Of a stretch of 23,910 nucleotides of DNA, positions 7,752-13,928 are shown piece after piece. Under the pieces are notes generated by a model. It was not told where the DNA came from and made no database searches. It saw only the letters and a list, made by a program, of their open reading frames with translations. This DNA is from UMGS1781 sp045650705. GTDB lineage: Bacteria > Bacillota > Clostridia > TANB77 > CAG-508. Positions within the stretch are counted from its first letter, which is position 1; each line of letters begins with the position of its first letter. The stretch lies in assembly GCA_045650705.1 (NCBI GenBank), contig JAZRRK010000039.1:1-23910 (forward strand), read 5' to 3'. The position numbers and the translations under genes were made by a program.

Positions 7752-8834
7752 TTACTTATTCATTAAATCTATGAATTTATCAAATAGATATGCTGTGTCT
7801 TGTGGGCCTGGAGCACTTTCTGGATGAAACTGTACACTAAATACTTTATCTTTTTTGCATTCTACACCCTCTACAGATTTATCTAATACATTTATATGTG
7901 TAACTTCAAGTTTTGTATGTTTTAGAGATTTTTCATCTACTGTAAAGCTATGACCCTGACTTGCTGAATCAATTCTTCCTGTTTCTAAATTCTTTACTGG
8001 AGAATTACCTCCTCTAAGTCCTAATTCTAATTCACAAACCTTTCCTCCATAAGCCAATGTTATTAATCCATGACCTAAACATATTCCAAACATTGGATAT
8101 TTACCTTTTAGTTGTTTAATAACTTCTATTGTGTCCGGTATATCTTCTGGCTTTCCCGGTCCATCTGATATTAAAATTCCGTCTGGTTTCAAGCTCACAA
8201 TTTCTTCATAGCTTGTATTGTATGGTACTACTGTTACATTACATTTTCTTTCATTTAAGCATCTTATCATGTTTAATTTCATTCCACAGTCTATTGCAAC
8301 TACATTATATTCGTAGTTCGAGGTTCTTGAATACCATTTTTTCTTACAGCTTACCTTTGATACTGCATCTGTTGGTATGGTATATTCTTTTATTTTCTTT
8401 ACTGCATCTTCTTTTTTTGTATCTGCATTTGTAATTATAGCTTTCTTGCATTTTAAAGTTTTAATGCTTCTTGCTAATTTTCTTGTATCTATCCCTTCTA
8501 TTGCTGGAATGTTATTTTCTTCTAATATTTCTGATAATGTTTTTGTATATCTAAAATTACTTGGCTGATCATTATATTCTCTTACAATTAATCCCCCTAT
8601 TGTAGGTTGTTTTGTTTCATAATCTTCATCTGTTATTCCATAATTTCCAATTACAGGATATGTCATAACTACCATTTGGTATGTACAAGCTGGGTTTGTA
8701 AGTATTTCTTGGTATCCTACTACTGATGTGTTAAATGTTAGTTCGCAAATCGCCTCTGTATTTGCTCCAAATCCGTATCCATAATATTCTGTTCCATCTT
8801 CTAATACAATTTTTCTGTCATACTTTCTTAACAT
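7752..8834 (-). CDS. carA: carbamoyl-phosphate synthase small (glutaminase) subunit, atypical glutamine pocket
   Basis: Class I glutamine amidotransferase subunit that releases ammonia from glutamine for CarB. The 360 residues show an N-terminal CPSase small-chain domain (about 1-170) and a C-terminal GATase domain with nucleophile C252 (GICLGHG) and partners H337 and E339 (FHPES). The start is the ATG 9 nt after AAAGGA. The ATG three codons earlier touches that ribosome site and is unlikely. Residues that bind glutamine in E. coli CarA differ: S47 is Ala (A49), Q273 is Gly (G256), and the QNHGF segment reads QGHSF. It is the first gene of the pyr operon, placed 17 nt after a leader attenuator. 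The catalytic triad suggests it is active, though altered handling of glutamine is possible. Confidence 0.93.
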   Translation of the reverse strand: MLRKYDRKIVLEDGTEYYGYGFGANTEAICELTFNTSVVGYQEILTNPACTYQMVVMTYPVIGNYGITDEDYETKQPTIGGLIVREYNDQPSNFRYTKTLSEILEENNIPAIEGIDTRKLARSIKTLKCKKAIITNADTKKEDAVKKIKEYTIPTDAVSKVSCKKKWYSRTSNYEYNVVAIDCGMKLNMIRCLNERKCNVTVVPYNTSYEEIVSLKPDGILISDGPGKPEDIPDTIEVIKQLKGKYPMFGICLGHGLITLAYGGKVCELELGLRGGNSPVKNLETGRIDSASQGHSFTVDEKSLKHTKLEVTHINVLDKSVEGVECKKDKVFSVQFHPESAPGPQDTAYLFDKFIDLMNK

Positions 8835-8862
8835 TTTCTTCATTCCTTTCTATTTACACAAA

Positions 8863-8898
8863 AAAAGAATTAATTAATAAATATTAATTAATTCTTTT
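8863..8898 (-). terminator. leader attenuator upstream of carA
   Basis: A perfect 17-bp inverted repeat (AAAAGAATTAATTAATA and its complement, 2-nt centre). In minus-strand RNA it is followed by an unbroken UUUUUUU. The stem is almost all A-U. The carA ATG follows 26 nt after the stem, and the stop codon of a leader ORF lies in the 3' arm. It looks like a conditional intrinsic terminator rather than the end of an upstream gene, because no gene ends here. Confidence 0.75.
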
Positions 8899-9032
8899 CT
8901 TATATATAAATTATTAAATAAATCAAAAATACAATTTTTAGAAAAATTGAAAAATGAAACACTAATAGAAATAACTTTTTTATATACTCTTGTTATACTG
9001 TTTTTTAGTGGGTTTGTTACTTCTATTTTCAC
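8874..9032 (-). CDS. candidate 52-residue leader peptide of the carA attenuator
   Basis: An uninterrupted GTG-initiated frame preceded by AGGAG with a 9-nt spacer, beginning about 27 nt after the predicted transcription start. The peptide begins VKIEVTNPLKNSITRVYKKV (first residue read as Met) and is otherwise rich in Phe, Ile, Asn and Ser, as expected from its U-rich codons. It ends with LINIY and a TAA that falls in the 3' arm of the attenuator, so a ribosome completing it would cover the terminator stem. It resembles no protein I recognise, and a role in cis is more likely than a product function. An open run this long is unlikely by chance in sequence near 80% A+T, but no independent coding evidence is available. 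Confidence 0.5.
   Translation of the reverse strand: MKIEVTNPLKNSITRVYKKVISISVSFFNFSKNCIFDLFNNLYIRKELINIY
8932..8949 (-). promoter_or_regulatory. candidate pause hairpin in the carA leader
   Basis: CAATTTT-TCTA-AAAATTG in minus-strand RNA, a 7-bp hairpin followed by UAUUUUUGAUUUAUUU. A hairpin followed by a U-rich stretch is the arrangement at which RNA polymerase slows when UTP is scarce. It lies about 35 nt upstream of the attenuator stem. Confidence 0.5.
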
Positions 9033-9065
9033 TTTTTCACACTCCTAAAAATTTTCATCTTGAAT

Positions 9066-9094
9066 AGGATACCATTTTTCGACAAAGTTGTCAA
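9066..9094 (-). promoter_or_regulatory. promoter of the carA-carB-pyrF-pyrE operon
   Basis: On the minus strand a consensus TTGACA and TATCCT are separated by 17 bp. It predicts a start near 9059 and a leader of about 215-225 nt before carA. Confidence 0.7.
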
Positions 9095-9147
9095 GTAATT
9101 TTTGGAATTTTTTCAATTTTCGACTTACAGATTATACATCAAAATAA

Positions 9148-9178
9148 ATAGAGGAATAACTTAATATTATTCCTCTAT
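9148..9178 (-). terminator. terminator of the prepilin-like gene
   Basis: A 12-bp stem, ATAGAGGAATAA in minus-strand RNA, with a 7-nt loop, followed by a T-rich TTATTTT tail on the minus strand. It lies between the broken pilin gene and the pyr promoter and insulates the two. Confidence 0.7.
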
Positions 9179-9227
9179 CTAATCTAAAATTTACTAATAA
9201 TAAAATTTTCTTTAAACTCTGAAACTA

Positions 9228-9258
9228 TATAGACAAAAACTCCGTCCCCGTGTCTATA
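9228..9258. repeat. short palindromic element with a GGGGACGG core
   Basis: TATAGACA and TGTCTATA (8 bp) flank AAAACTCCGTCCCCG. The C-terminal fragment's TAG stop codon is inside one arm. Small elements with a GGGACGG core between GACA/TGTC arms are widely scattered in clostridial genomes as I remember them. Only one copy is seen in this window, so calling it a repeat rests on recall. Confidence 0.45.
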
Positions 9259-10069
9259 AATCTATGCTCCAGTCTGTTTTTGTTCCTTCTTTTAAAGGAA
9301 CGTCTGCTCTTAAGTGTACTACTGGTTTTGCCTCAACTGCGCTATCTCTCTTATATTCCGAACCTGTTGATTTAGAAATAGAATAAGATTTTAGTATATT
9401 TCCGCTTGTACTAGAAGGATCTTCATCAATAACTCGCAAAGCAAAACTCACATCGTCTCCCTCTGGTTTAATAATAACATCAGGCAACCATATTGTCTCC
9501 CAACCGGCGCTAGGAAATAATAGAGAATATACATTACTATCAAAATAATCCTTTAAGTAATAAGAATAATAGTAGCTTGTTATACTAGGAATAGCAAAAC
9601 CATTTGGAACTGGCCCATACATTGTTCCACTTTCTATATCATATCCATAGAATCCATCTGGATGTGCTGAACTTAATTTTTTTGGTGTTGAAGTACCAAA
9701 TGACACATATGGCACATTACCATCATCTTCCCATGTAAAATTTACTACTGTTCCATATTTTTCTATTTCTGAATCTCCTTCATATGATTCTTTATTATAT
9801 TTTGATAATTTATCTACATCATTTAAATTTAATGCTCGAGCTTGTACTGCGCCTTTTCCTCCACCATAAGCTTCGCAAGCTTCATTTAGCATATTAACAT
9901 AATCGTGCATTGTCTTGTCTTCTGATTTTAAATCTTTACCAAGGTTAACGTATCCATTTTCATCTACATCCATTGCTACTATTAAATTGCTTCTAGTAAT
10001 TAATAATTCGCCACTATCACTTGCACCTAAAATTTGCCATTTGCTTGTATCTCCGCTCTTTTCCGACAT
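9254..10069 (-). CDS. C-terminal part of a frameshifted prepilin-like surface protein
   Basis: This frame continues the gene that starts at 10535. It has an in-frame ATG near its start but no ribosome site there, so it is probably the displaced second half of a single protein rather than a separate gene. Seen in it: a SGDTSKWQILGASDSGELLI stretch that joins naturally to DYVGK in the upstream frame, Gly/Tyr/Ser-rich middle sequence (PDGFYGYDIESGTMYGPVPN), and a C-terminal AKPVVHLRADV close to the end. An Arg/Lys-Pro-Val-Val-x-Leu tail is common in clostridial pilin-like proteins carrying a DUF6273-type domain; that link is from memory. The combined open length is 3n+1 nt, so removing one base restores a product of about 426 residues. 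Confidence 0.6.
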   Translation of the reverse strand: MSEKSGDTSKWQILGASDSGELLITRSNLIVAMDVDENGYVNLGKDLKSEDKTMHDYVNMLNEACEAYGGGKGAVQARALNLNDVDKLSKYNKESYEGDSEIEKYGTVVNFTWEDDGNVPYVSFGTSTPKKLSSAHPDGFYGYDIESGTMYGPVPNGFAIPSITSYYYSYYLKDYFDSNVYSLLFPSAGWETIWLPDVIIKPEGDDVSFALRVIDEDPSSTSGNILKSYSISKSTGSEYKRDSAVEAKPVVHLRADVPLKEGTKTDWSIDL

Positions 10070-10535
10070 AGTCTATAGTAGATCCTATATTTAATTCTTT
10101 TAAACCATTTGTAACAGCAATTCTTTTTCCTGTAGTTTCATCTTCTATAAATCTCCAACGCAATAATCCTATTTCTGCTAAAGCTTTATTTTTTTCCTCG
10201 TCTTCTGTTGCATAATGAAAATATCCATTAATTATTTTCATGCATGCCTTATCTTCTTCTGATACATCTTTACCAAATATTTTTTCAAATTCTGCATCGC
10301 CACTGTCTAAATTTAAAGTAGTTTTGTCAAATTTATAATCTTGCATAATTTCATCATAAAGATAAAATTGGAATTGTTCTGCATATCCGCTTATTCTTGT
10401 TTTGAATCCTGCCATATCTGCTGTACTTATTAAGTTACTATTTATTACTATTCTTACAGTAACCCCCACTAGTATTAGCATTACTATTATTGTAATTATT
10501 AACGCTATTAGCGTTATACCTTTGTTATTTTTCAT
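10017..10535 (-). CDS. N-terminal part of a frameshifted prepilin-like protein
   Basis: Begins MKNNKGITLIALIITI: a short basic leader, a Gly-Ile prepilin peptidase site (G6/I7), then a hydrophobic helix to about residue 35, as in type IV pilin and pseudopilin precursors. The usual Glu at mature position 5 is Ala, which is frequent in this clostridial subfamily. After the helix the chain is soluble and acidic. The frame ends at a TGA after residue 172, with an atypical tail (ERRYKQMANFRCK) encoded beyond the frameshift point near the GGAAAAGAGCGG sequence. AAGGAG precedes the ATG. The product would be processed and displayed on the surface if the frame were restored. A standalone 172-residue form cannot be excluded. 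Confidence 0.65.
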   Translation of the reverse strand: MKNNKGITLIALIITIIVMLILVGVTVRIVINSNLISTADMAGFKTRISGYAEQFQFYLYDEIMQDYKFDKTTLNLDSGDAEFEKIFGKDVSEEDKACMKIINGYFHYATEDEEKNKALAEIGLLRWRFIEDETTGKRIAVTNGLKELNIGSTIDYVGKERRYKQMANFRCK

Positions 10536-10566
10536 TTTTTATTCTCCTTCAAATTATATTATTTTA

Positions 10567-10623
10567 AGTTCTTAAGAACTCTCAGTCGCACTTTCGTGCG
10601 CCAGCCCCCTTATTAAAGGGGCT
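10567..10623 (+). repeat. solo copy of the serS-engB hairpin repeat
   Basis: AGTTCTTAAGAACT, then CGCAC-TTTC-GTGCG, then AGCCCC...GGGGCT with the ATTAA loop. It aligns with each half of the element at 2096-2203. The middle stem differs in sequence in each copy but remains paired, which indicates selection or propagation as a folded unit. Confidence 0.75.
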
Positions 10624-10640
10624 TTAATTAGTTTTTTCTT

Positions 10641-10675
10641 CGATGCACGGACGGCGGATAGCTCGCCCCCTACAT
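10641..10675 (-). repeat. dispersed hairpin repeat, copy 2 (degenerate)
   Basis: CGATGCACGGAC, a partly decayed GGCG/CGCC stem, then CCCCCTACAT. It shares its flanks with the copy at 10939-10974. Confidence 0.65.
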
Positions 10676-10688
10676 TTTTTTGTTTTTA

Positions 10689-10758
10689 AATGCGCAAAAA
10701 GTTGATATGCTTTTTAAGCGCATTATTAATAAATGCGTTTTTTCACATACCAACTTTT
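10689..10758 (-). promoter_or_regulatory. two-state hairpin in the prepilin leader
   Basis: Fold A is a 13-nt stem (10697-10709 with 10746-10758) enclosing a 6-bp stem (10719-10724 with 10732-10737). Fold B is a 7-bp stem (10689-10695 with 10718-10724) that cannot coexist with either stem of fold A. The one non-Watson-Crick pair in the long stem is G-U in minus-strand RNA and A-C in plus-strand RNA, matching leftward transcription. No U-tract follows, so it is not a plain terminator. Confidence 0.5.
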
Positions 10759-10789
10759 ATTTCTTTATATTTTATATATAACTTTTTTT

Positions 10790-10867
<78 letters not shown>

Positions 10868-10897
10868 ACTTTTTCTCCTTTGATTTTTTCTTTTTAA

Positions 10898-10925
10898 GGG
10901 TCGCCGTGGACTGCGACCCCTACAT
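10898..10925 (-). repeat. dispersed hairpin repeat, copy 3 (variant stem)
   Basis: GGGTCGC...GCGACCC, then CTACAT. The terminal CCCCTACAT matches the family but the stem sequence has been exchanged. Confidence 0.6.
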
Positions 10926-10938
10926 TTGTTATGTAATT

Positions 10939-10974
10939 CCTTCGATGTGCGGACGAGCAATGCTCGCCCCTACA
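10939..10974 (-). repeat. dispersed hairpin repeat, copy 4
   Basis: CCTTCGATGTGCGGA, then CGAGCA-A-TGCTCG and CCCCTACA. The core is identical to copy 1 near 7695. Confidence 0.75.
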
Positions 10975-10991
10975 ATTTATTTTGTGTTTTT

Positions 10992-11020
10992 ATTTTATAT
11001 AATATGCTGTTTTTTGTCAA
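10992..11020 (-). promoter_or_regulatory. strong promoter for the prepilin-like gene leader
   Basis: A consensus TTGACA and TAAAAT separated by 17 bp on the minus strand, just beyond the truA stop. It predicts a start near 10985 and a leader of about 450 nt. No better promoter is seen closer to the gene. The 517-bp gap between the prepilin gene and truA holds only this promoter, the small ORF, the microsatellite and the repeats listed. Confidence 0.7.
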
Positions 11021-11052
11021 TACTTTTTTACAATATTGTTAATTTTAATTTT

Positions 11053-11787
11053 TTAATAATATACTTCTACTAAATATAATCCATGTGCTGGGAGTGTTTT
11101 TCCAGCTCTCGCTCTATCTTTTGATTCTATTATTTCTGATATTTCGTTTGGCTCTATTTTTCCTAAGCCTACATCTACAATTGTTCCTGCTATTATTCTT
11201 ACCATATTGTACATAAATCCATTTCCTGTTAGTTCTATTATAATTCTTTCTCCATCTTGCTTTACTTCTGCTTTATATATTGTTCTTACTGAACTTTTAC
11301 TGCTTGTTCCACTTGCTCTAAATCCTTTAAAATCATGTTCTCCTTCAAAATGTTTTATAGCTTCTTTCATTTTTTCCACATTTAATTTTTGAGGTATATG
11401 GCATTCTAATTCTCTATATATTGCAGTTCCTTGAACTGAATTATTTATTACATATTTGTACTTTTTACCTTTGCAGTTATATCTTGCATGGAAATTTTCT
11501 TCTACTTCTTCTACACTTTTTATAACTATACTTTTCTTTAATTTTGAGTTTATTGCATAAGCTATTTTTTCTACCTCTATGCTACTATTTGTTTTAAAAT
11601 TAGCTACTTGTCCTAAACTATGTACACCGCTATCGGTTCTCCCTGATGCAGTTAATTCTACTTCTTCCCCTGTTATTTCTTTTATTGCTTGTTCTATTTC
11701 CCCTTGAATGTTTAATTTGGTGGGTTGCTTTTGCCATCCACCAAATTTTTTACCATCATATTCTATTATTAATTTGATATTTCTCAT
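11053..11787 (-). CDS. truA: tRNA pseudouridine(38-40) synthase
   Basis: Isomerises uridines 38, 39 and 40 in the anticodon stem-loop of tRNAs. The 244 residues match the family. The catalytic aspartate is D52 in ASGRTDSGVHSLGQ, and the conserved GNGFMYNMVRIIAGT block is near the C terminus. Its ATG overlaps the cdaA stop as ATGA, so it is translationally coupled and is the last gene of the long leftward operon. Beyond its stop, the prepilin promoter begins within about 35 bp and no clear terminator is visible, so some read-through into that leader is possible. Confidence 0.95.
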   Translation of the reverse strand: MRNIKLIIEYDGKKFGGWQKQPTKLNIQGEIEQAIKEITGEEVELTASGRTDSGVHSLGQVANFKTNSSIEVEKIAYAINSKLKKSIVIKSVEEVEENFHARYNCKGKKYKYVINNSVQGTAIYRELECHIPQKLNVEKMKEAIKHFEGEHDFKGFRASGTSSKSSVRTIYKAEVKQDGERIIIELTGNGFMYNMVRIIAGTIVDVGLGKIEPNEISEIIESKDRARAGKTLPAHGLYLVEVYY

Positions 11788-12665
11788 TCTTGCCCCTTTT
11801 TAGATTTCTTTTCATTTTTCGGTTTCTTTTCTTCTACTTTTGGTACTAAATTTTTTATTAAAATTTGTTTTAATGCTTCTTCTTTTACATCTGCTATTAA
11901 TGTACCATTTTTTGCAACAGAAATTTTTCCTGTTTCTTCAGATACTACTATAACTATACTATCAGTTTCTTTTGATACTCCTATTGCAGATCTATGCCTT
12001 GTTCCTAAACTTTTTGATATATTCTTGTCATTTGCTAGTGGTAACATACATGCAGCTGCCATAATTTTATTTTCACTTATTATAACTGCACCATCATGAA
12101 GTGGTGTATTTGGTTGAAATATATTTACTATTAACTGTGGAGATATCTCTGCTTCTACTGCAACTCCTGTTTCTATAATGTCTTTTAATTTTATGTCTCT
12201 TTCAAAAACTATTAAAGCTCCTGTTTTAGCTTTTGATAATTCCATTGCAGCAATTGCAATTTTATATATGTTTTCTTTCGATTTTGTAGCTATATCCTGT
12301 TCTATTCCAAAAAATCTGTTAATTTTATTAGAACCTAATTGTTCTAATGCTCTACGTAATTCTGGCTGAAACATTACAATTAATAGTATTACACCATAAG
12401 TCATAAATGATGTTAATATAAAGTTTAATATAGTTAAATTTAAAGCTGAACTTAAAATTGTTGCAACTATTAAAAGAAATATTCCTTTTAGCAATTGCAA
12501 AGCTCTTGTTCCTTTTACAAATTGGAAAAATTTTATTGCTATAAATACTACTAATACTAAATCAATTAAAAATGTTACTAAGTCAATTGGGCTGTTAAAT
12601 AAAGTATTCATAAAATTAGTAATATTTATATCTTTTATTGATGGTACCTCTAATACTGTTAGCAT
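11784..12665 (-). CDS. cdaA: diadenylate cyclase CdaA (c-di-AMP synthase)
   Basis: Membrane-bound enzyme that condenses two ATP to cyclic di-AMP, the second messenger for potassium, osmolyte and wall homeostasis. The 293 residues comprise three N-terminal membrane helices (about 27-47, 60-80 and 83-99) and a DAC domain with both signature motifs, DGA (191-193) and RHR (223-225). The C-terminal tail is strongly Lys-rich. The ATG follows AAAGGAGG. In most Firmicutes cdaA precedes cdaR and glmM; here it follows gmk and a small membrane peptide and overlaps truA, with no cdaR homologue visible. Assignment is secure from the motifs. Confidence 0.95.
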   Translation of the reverse strand: MLTVLEVPSIKDINITNFMNTLFNSPIDLVTFLIDLVLVVFIAIKFFQFVKGTRALQLLKGIFLLIVATILSSALNLTILNFILTSFMTYGVILLIVMFQPELRRALEQLGSNKINRFFGIEQDIATKSKENIYKIAIAAMELSKAKTGALIVFERDIKLKDIIETGVAVEAEISPQLIVNIFQPNTPLHDGAVIISENKIMAAACMLPLANDKNISKSLGTRHRSAIGVSKETDSIVIVVSEETGKISVAKNGTLIADVKEEALKQILIKNLVPKVEEKKPKNEKKSKKGQE

Positions 12666-12686
12666 ATTGCCTCCTTTGTTATTTTA

Positions 12687-12794
12687 TTAGTTTATAAATA
12701 TTACATATAGGAATGTGGCCATAGATCCTAAAACCATTAATCCTGCCATTACTCCTGCAAAAATTCTTACAAATATTTTTCCTTTTTTATTCAT
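12687..12794 (-). CDS. 35-residue single-helix membrane peptide
   Basis: A small ORF in the gmk-cdaA gap with its own ribosome site (AAAGGAG, 9 nt before ATG) that starts 14 nt after the gmk stop and ends 21 nt before cdaA. The peptide opens MNKKGKIFVRIF, then has one hydrophobic segment (about residues 9-33, AGVMAGLMVLGSMATFLYVI). This is a positively charged start followed by a single membrane helix with the N terminus probably inside. Spacing on both sides is what a real operon gene would have. No function is recognised. A partner or regulator of the neighbouring membrane enzyme CdaA is a guess based only on position. Confidence 0.65.
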   Translation of the reverse strand: MNKKGKIFVRIFAGVMAGLMVLGSMATFLYVIFIN

Positions 12795-12808
12795 CTTCTT
12801 CCTCTCCT

Positions 12809-13387
12809 TTATTCACTTTTCTTATGTCTTAATTCATATTCATTTTGTATTATTGTCATTATAATTTGAACTGTTTTTTCTAAATCATCATTTTTTAATA
12901 CATAATCATATATTCCTATTTTTGATTCTTCATAATCAAATCTATTTAATCTTAATTCTATCTCTTTTATACTAGCTTTTTCCACTCTATGCTCTAATCT
13001 TCTTTTTAATTCTGCTTTTGGAACTCTTAAAAAGATTGTAACAATATCTATATCATTTTTTAAAAGTTTTACTAAATTTTCTGTTCCATTTACTTCTATA
13101 TCTTTTACTATAATTTTTCCTGACTTTACTTTTTCATCTAAAATTTTTTTTGATGTTCCATAGTAATGTTCATGATGTACAGAATATTCATAGAATTCAT
13201 CTTCTTTTATTTTTGTTTCAAATTCTTCTGTTGATATAAAATTGTATATTTGTCCATCAACTTCTCCTTCTCTTGGTTGTCTATCTGTGTATGAAGGCAT
13301 TGATGTTACATTATTCATTCTTTTTATTAATTCTTTTTTTATTGTATCTTTTCCAGCACCAGATACTCCTGATAATAATACTAACAT
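12809..13387 (-). CDS. gmk: guanylate kinase
   Basis: Phosphorylates GMP to GDP with ATP, feeding GTP and (p)ppGpp pools. The 192 residues begin with a P-loop variant, GVSGAGKDT (residues 7-15; usually GPSGAGKGT), followed by the GMP-binding region SYTDRQPREGEVDGQIYNF. The latter reads TDRQPR where TTRKPR is common, so the nucleotide-binding site is slightly divergent. The ATG is inside the end of rpoZ (7-nt overlap), with AAAGGTG upstream. It belongs to the yicC-remA-rpoZ-gmk block; in Bacillus gmk precedes rpoZ, so the order is swapped here. Confidence 0.93.
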   Translation of the reverse strand: MLVLLSGVSGAGKDTIKKELIKRMNNVTSMPSYTDRQPREGEVDGQIYNFISTEEFETKIKEDEFYEYSVHHEHYYGTSKKILDEKVKSGKIIVKDIEVNGTENLVKLLKNDIDIVTIFLRVPKAELKRRLEHRVEKASIKEIELRLNRFDYEESKIGIYDYVLKNDDLEKTVQIIMTIIQNEYELRHKKSE

Positions 13388-13569
13388 TCTTTCACCTTTC
13401 CTTCAGCAATTTCATTAGCAGCTAATGTTACTGCTGATCTTTCTTTTACTTTTGTAAGTGGTACTTGACCTCCTGAGATTTGTCTAGCTCTTTTAGCTAC
13501 TACTATTACTAATTCAAATCTATTATCAACTATATTTAATAAATCTGTAACTGTTGGTTTAATAATCAT
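13381..13569 (-). CDS. rpoZ: RNA polymerase omega subunit
   Basis: Small subunit that helps fold and assemble beta-prime into RNA polymerase. The 62 residues contain the family core DNRFELVIVVAKRARQI and a C-terminal NEIAEGKV helix. Two starts are possible. The first ATG (three codons upstream) lies only 1-2 nt after AAAGGA, so the second, about 10 nt away, is preferred. The 3' end overlaps gmk by 7 nt, implying translational coupling, and remA lies 32 nt upstream. Confidence 0.92.
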   Translation of the reverse strand: MIIKPTVTDLLNIVDNRFELVIVVAKRARQISGGQVPLTKVKERSAVTLAANEIAEGKVKEC

Positions 13570-13601
13570 TTTCTTCATTTCCTTTCTTTTTATACTAATT
13601 C

Positions 13602-13868
13602 TTATTCTTCTATATTATTTTCCTCTTTAGTAATATCATTATCTAACCTTGATGCTAAGGTTTCTGGTTGTATGGCTGATAGAATTATATGTCCTGAATT
13701 CATTATAAGAACTGCTCTAGTTCTTCTACCACATGTCGCATCAATTGCTGTTTTATTATCTTTAGACTCTTGCACAAGTCTTTTTATTGGTGCCGCTTCT
13801 GGACTAACAATAGATATTATTTTATCAGCTGATACAACATTTCCAAAACCTATATTTAATAATTGCAT
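13602..13868 (-). CDS. remA: RemA family DNA-binding regulator (DUF370)
   Basis: Small protein of the extracellular matrix regulator family. In Bacillus subtilis RemA binds DNA as a multimeric ring and activates matrix and osmoprotectant genes. The 88 residues carry the family features MQLLNIGFGNVVSADKI at the N terminus and DATCGRRTRAVLIMNSGHII in the middle, with a variable acidic tail. AAGGAGG precedes the ATG. Its position between yicC and rpoZ/gmk is the conserved Firmicute arrangement. The target genes in this organism are unknown. Confidence 0.92.
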   Translation of the reverse strand: MQLLNIGFGNVVSADKIISIVSPEAAPIKRLVQESKDNKTAIDATCGRRTRAVLIMNSGHIILSAIQPETLASRLDNDITKEENNIEE

Positions 13869-13928
13869 TTTGCTCTTTCCTCCTTTTTATTCCTTAAAGT
13901 TTTTAATGACGTTGTTTATTTTTCAAAT

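Noticed and set aside
8844..9060. PyrR-binding loop or pyrimidine riboswitch upstream of carA
   Set aside because: No PyrR binding-loop consensus is seen. The leader is better explained by a translated ORF with an AT-rich attenuator.
10017..10069. Programmed frameshifting in the prepilin gene
   Set aside because: No canonical X XXY YYZ slippery site with a downstream pseudoknot was seen, so a simple indel is the more economical reading; kept only as an alternative.
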